6,843 nt of DNA from Sphingomonadales bacterium. GTDB lineage: Bacteria; Pseudomonadota; Alphaproteobacteria; Sphingomonadales; Sphingomonadaceae. The position numbers and the translations under genes were made by a program. Where the stretch lies: NCBI GenBank assembly GCA_018067055.1, contig JAGPVK010000420.1, positions 1-6,843 of the forward strand. Reading direction: 5' to 3'. This document shows, one piece after another, positions 6,187 through 6,843 of this stretch (the stretch's first letter is position 1; each line of letters starts with the position of its first letter). Below the pieces are notes generated by a model. It ran no database searches, was not told where the DNA came from, and saw only the letters and a list, made by a program, of their open reading frames with translations.

Positions 6187-6843
6187 TTACGCGCGTCGAC
6201 ATTCCCATAGCACATTGACGACCCCGATCAGGCGCGCCAGTCGCGTCAGTTCCGCAGCGAGTCTTGCCTGTCGGGCGGCGGGCCAGCTTACTCCGGGTTC
6301 GGGCCAGAATTGCGTCACCCGCAAGCGGCTTTCCAAGCGGTCTGCCTTGATCTCCATGCGGCCGACGAAGCGATCGCCTTCCAATATCGGATAGACATAA
6401 TAGCCCCATTGGCGCTGCGCAGCCGGAACGAACATCTCGTTGCGATAAGCAAAGCCGAACAGCGCCAACAGCCGGTTGCGGTCGCGCACGATCGGGTCGA
6501 ACGGATTGATGATCCGCAGCCGCCCGGTTGGCGCAGGGACGCTGGCCAGTCGCGCCTCGATATCCGGGGCTGCCAGGGCATCGCGCCATGTTCCATCTTG
6601 CGATTGCAGTTTGACGGCCACCAGGTCCCCGACGCCTTGCGACCAGAATTTCACTTCTTTCGCATCAACCGCACCCCAGAAGCGCTGGATGTCGCCGAGC
6701 GAACCGAAGGCCAGCCGGTCCAGCGCGTTGCGGCACAGCCAGTCGATCTGGGTGGAATCTGCGTGGGCCGTTTCGCGATGGTGCGACGGGATGACCCGTT
6801 CGGCAAGGTCGTAATATTTGGCAAAATTCTCCCGGTGCGAGGT
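6187..6843 (-). CDS. YcaQ-family winged-helix DNA glycosylase, C-terminal half (5' end beyond the right edge)
   Basis: The minus strand is open from the right edge to TAA at 6189-6187, giving the last 218 residues; the start is outside the window, so a short frame from ATG 6654 is only an internal fragment. Family marks, numbered from the first visible residue, are YYDLAERVIP (10-19), NPFDPIVRDR (113-122), LFGFAYRNEMFVPAAQRQWG (128-147) and YYVYPILEGDRFVGRMEIKA (148-167). These are characteristic of the C-terminal part of the YcaQ/AlkZ-like HTH_42 family. E. coli YcaQ is about 410 residues, so roughly half is present. Family members unhook DNA interstrand crosslinks and remove bulky N7-alkylguanine adducts; the catalytic Gln motif lies in the N-terminal half and cannot be checked here. 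The gene converges on the secreted-protein gene with a 16-bp gap and has no evident link to tamAB. Confidence 0.88.
   Translation of the reverse strand, partial: TSHRENFAKYYDLAERVIPSHHRETAHADSTQIDWLCRNALDRLAFGSLGDIQRFWGAVDAKEVKFWSQGVGDLVAVKLQSQDGTWRDALAAPDIEARLASVPAPTGRLRIINPFDPIVRDRNRLLALFGFAYRNEMFVPAAQRQWGYYVYPILEGDRFVGRMEIKADRLESRLRVTQFWPEPGVSWPAARQARLAAELTRLARLIGVVNVLWECRRA

Noticed and set aside
1..6843. Mobile element, phage, toxin-antitoxin, CRISPR or other defence system
   Set aside because: No transposase, integrase, repeat array, tRNA-like attachment site or small paired genes are visible. The genes are conserved housekeeping types with uniform codon use.

Overview
The window looks like chromosomal core DNA from an alphaproteobacterium, most likely order Sphingomonadales (the Sphingorhabdus/Parasphingorhabdus/Sphingopyxis area). 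This is inferred from the moderately GC-rich codon use, the sphingomonad-like TamA sequence (L6 loop with SVRGYGYQSIGP followed by LGGRSLVEFSLEAR) and a full CtrA-type box between the divergent genes. The genus is a guess from protein character, not a database match.

Layout from left to right. Positions 1-3328 (minus strand) hold the N-terminal 1109 codons of tamB, whose 3' end lies beyond the left edge. Positions 3329-5422 (minus) hold a complete tamA. The tamA stop codon directly abuts the tamB ATG in the same frame, so the two form a tight tamA-tamB operon read leftwards. A 217-bp divergent intergenic region (5423-5639) carries the tamA ribosome binding site, a TTAA-N7-TTAACC box, a 12-bp palindrome overlapping it, and a short inverted repeat. 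A small plus-strand gene (5640-6170) encodes a secreted single-domain protein resembling DUF11-type beta-sandwich domains. It converges, with a 16-bp gap, on the C-terminal half of a minus-strand YcaQ-family (winged-helix, interstrand-crosslink DNA glycosylase) gene that runs off the right edge (6187-6843).

How the genes work together. TamA is an outer-membrane Omp85-family barrel with periplasmic POTRA domains. TamB is an inner-membrane-anchored, periplasm-spanning beta-rich protein. Together they form the translocation and assembly module, implicated in outer-membrane protein assembly and in phospholipid transport to the outer membrane. The divergent secreted protein also goes to the periplasm or cell surface, but nothing in its sequence ties it to TamAB beyond sharing the intergenic region. 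The YcaQ gene looks functionally unrelated.

I see no mobile element, CRISPR array, tRNA or rRNA gene, and no clearly novel system. The points most worth a second look are the CtrA-type box, the lysine- and arginine-free acidic linker of TamA, the in-frame TAG-ATG junction, and the uncharacterised secreted protein. Very long open frames opposite tamA and tamB are antisense shadows, explained under rejected items.
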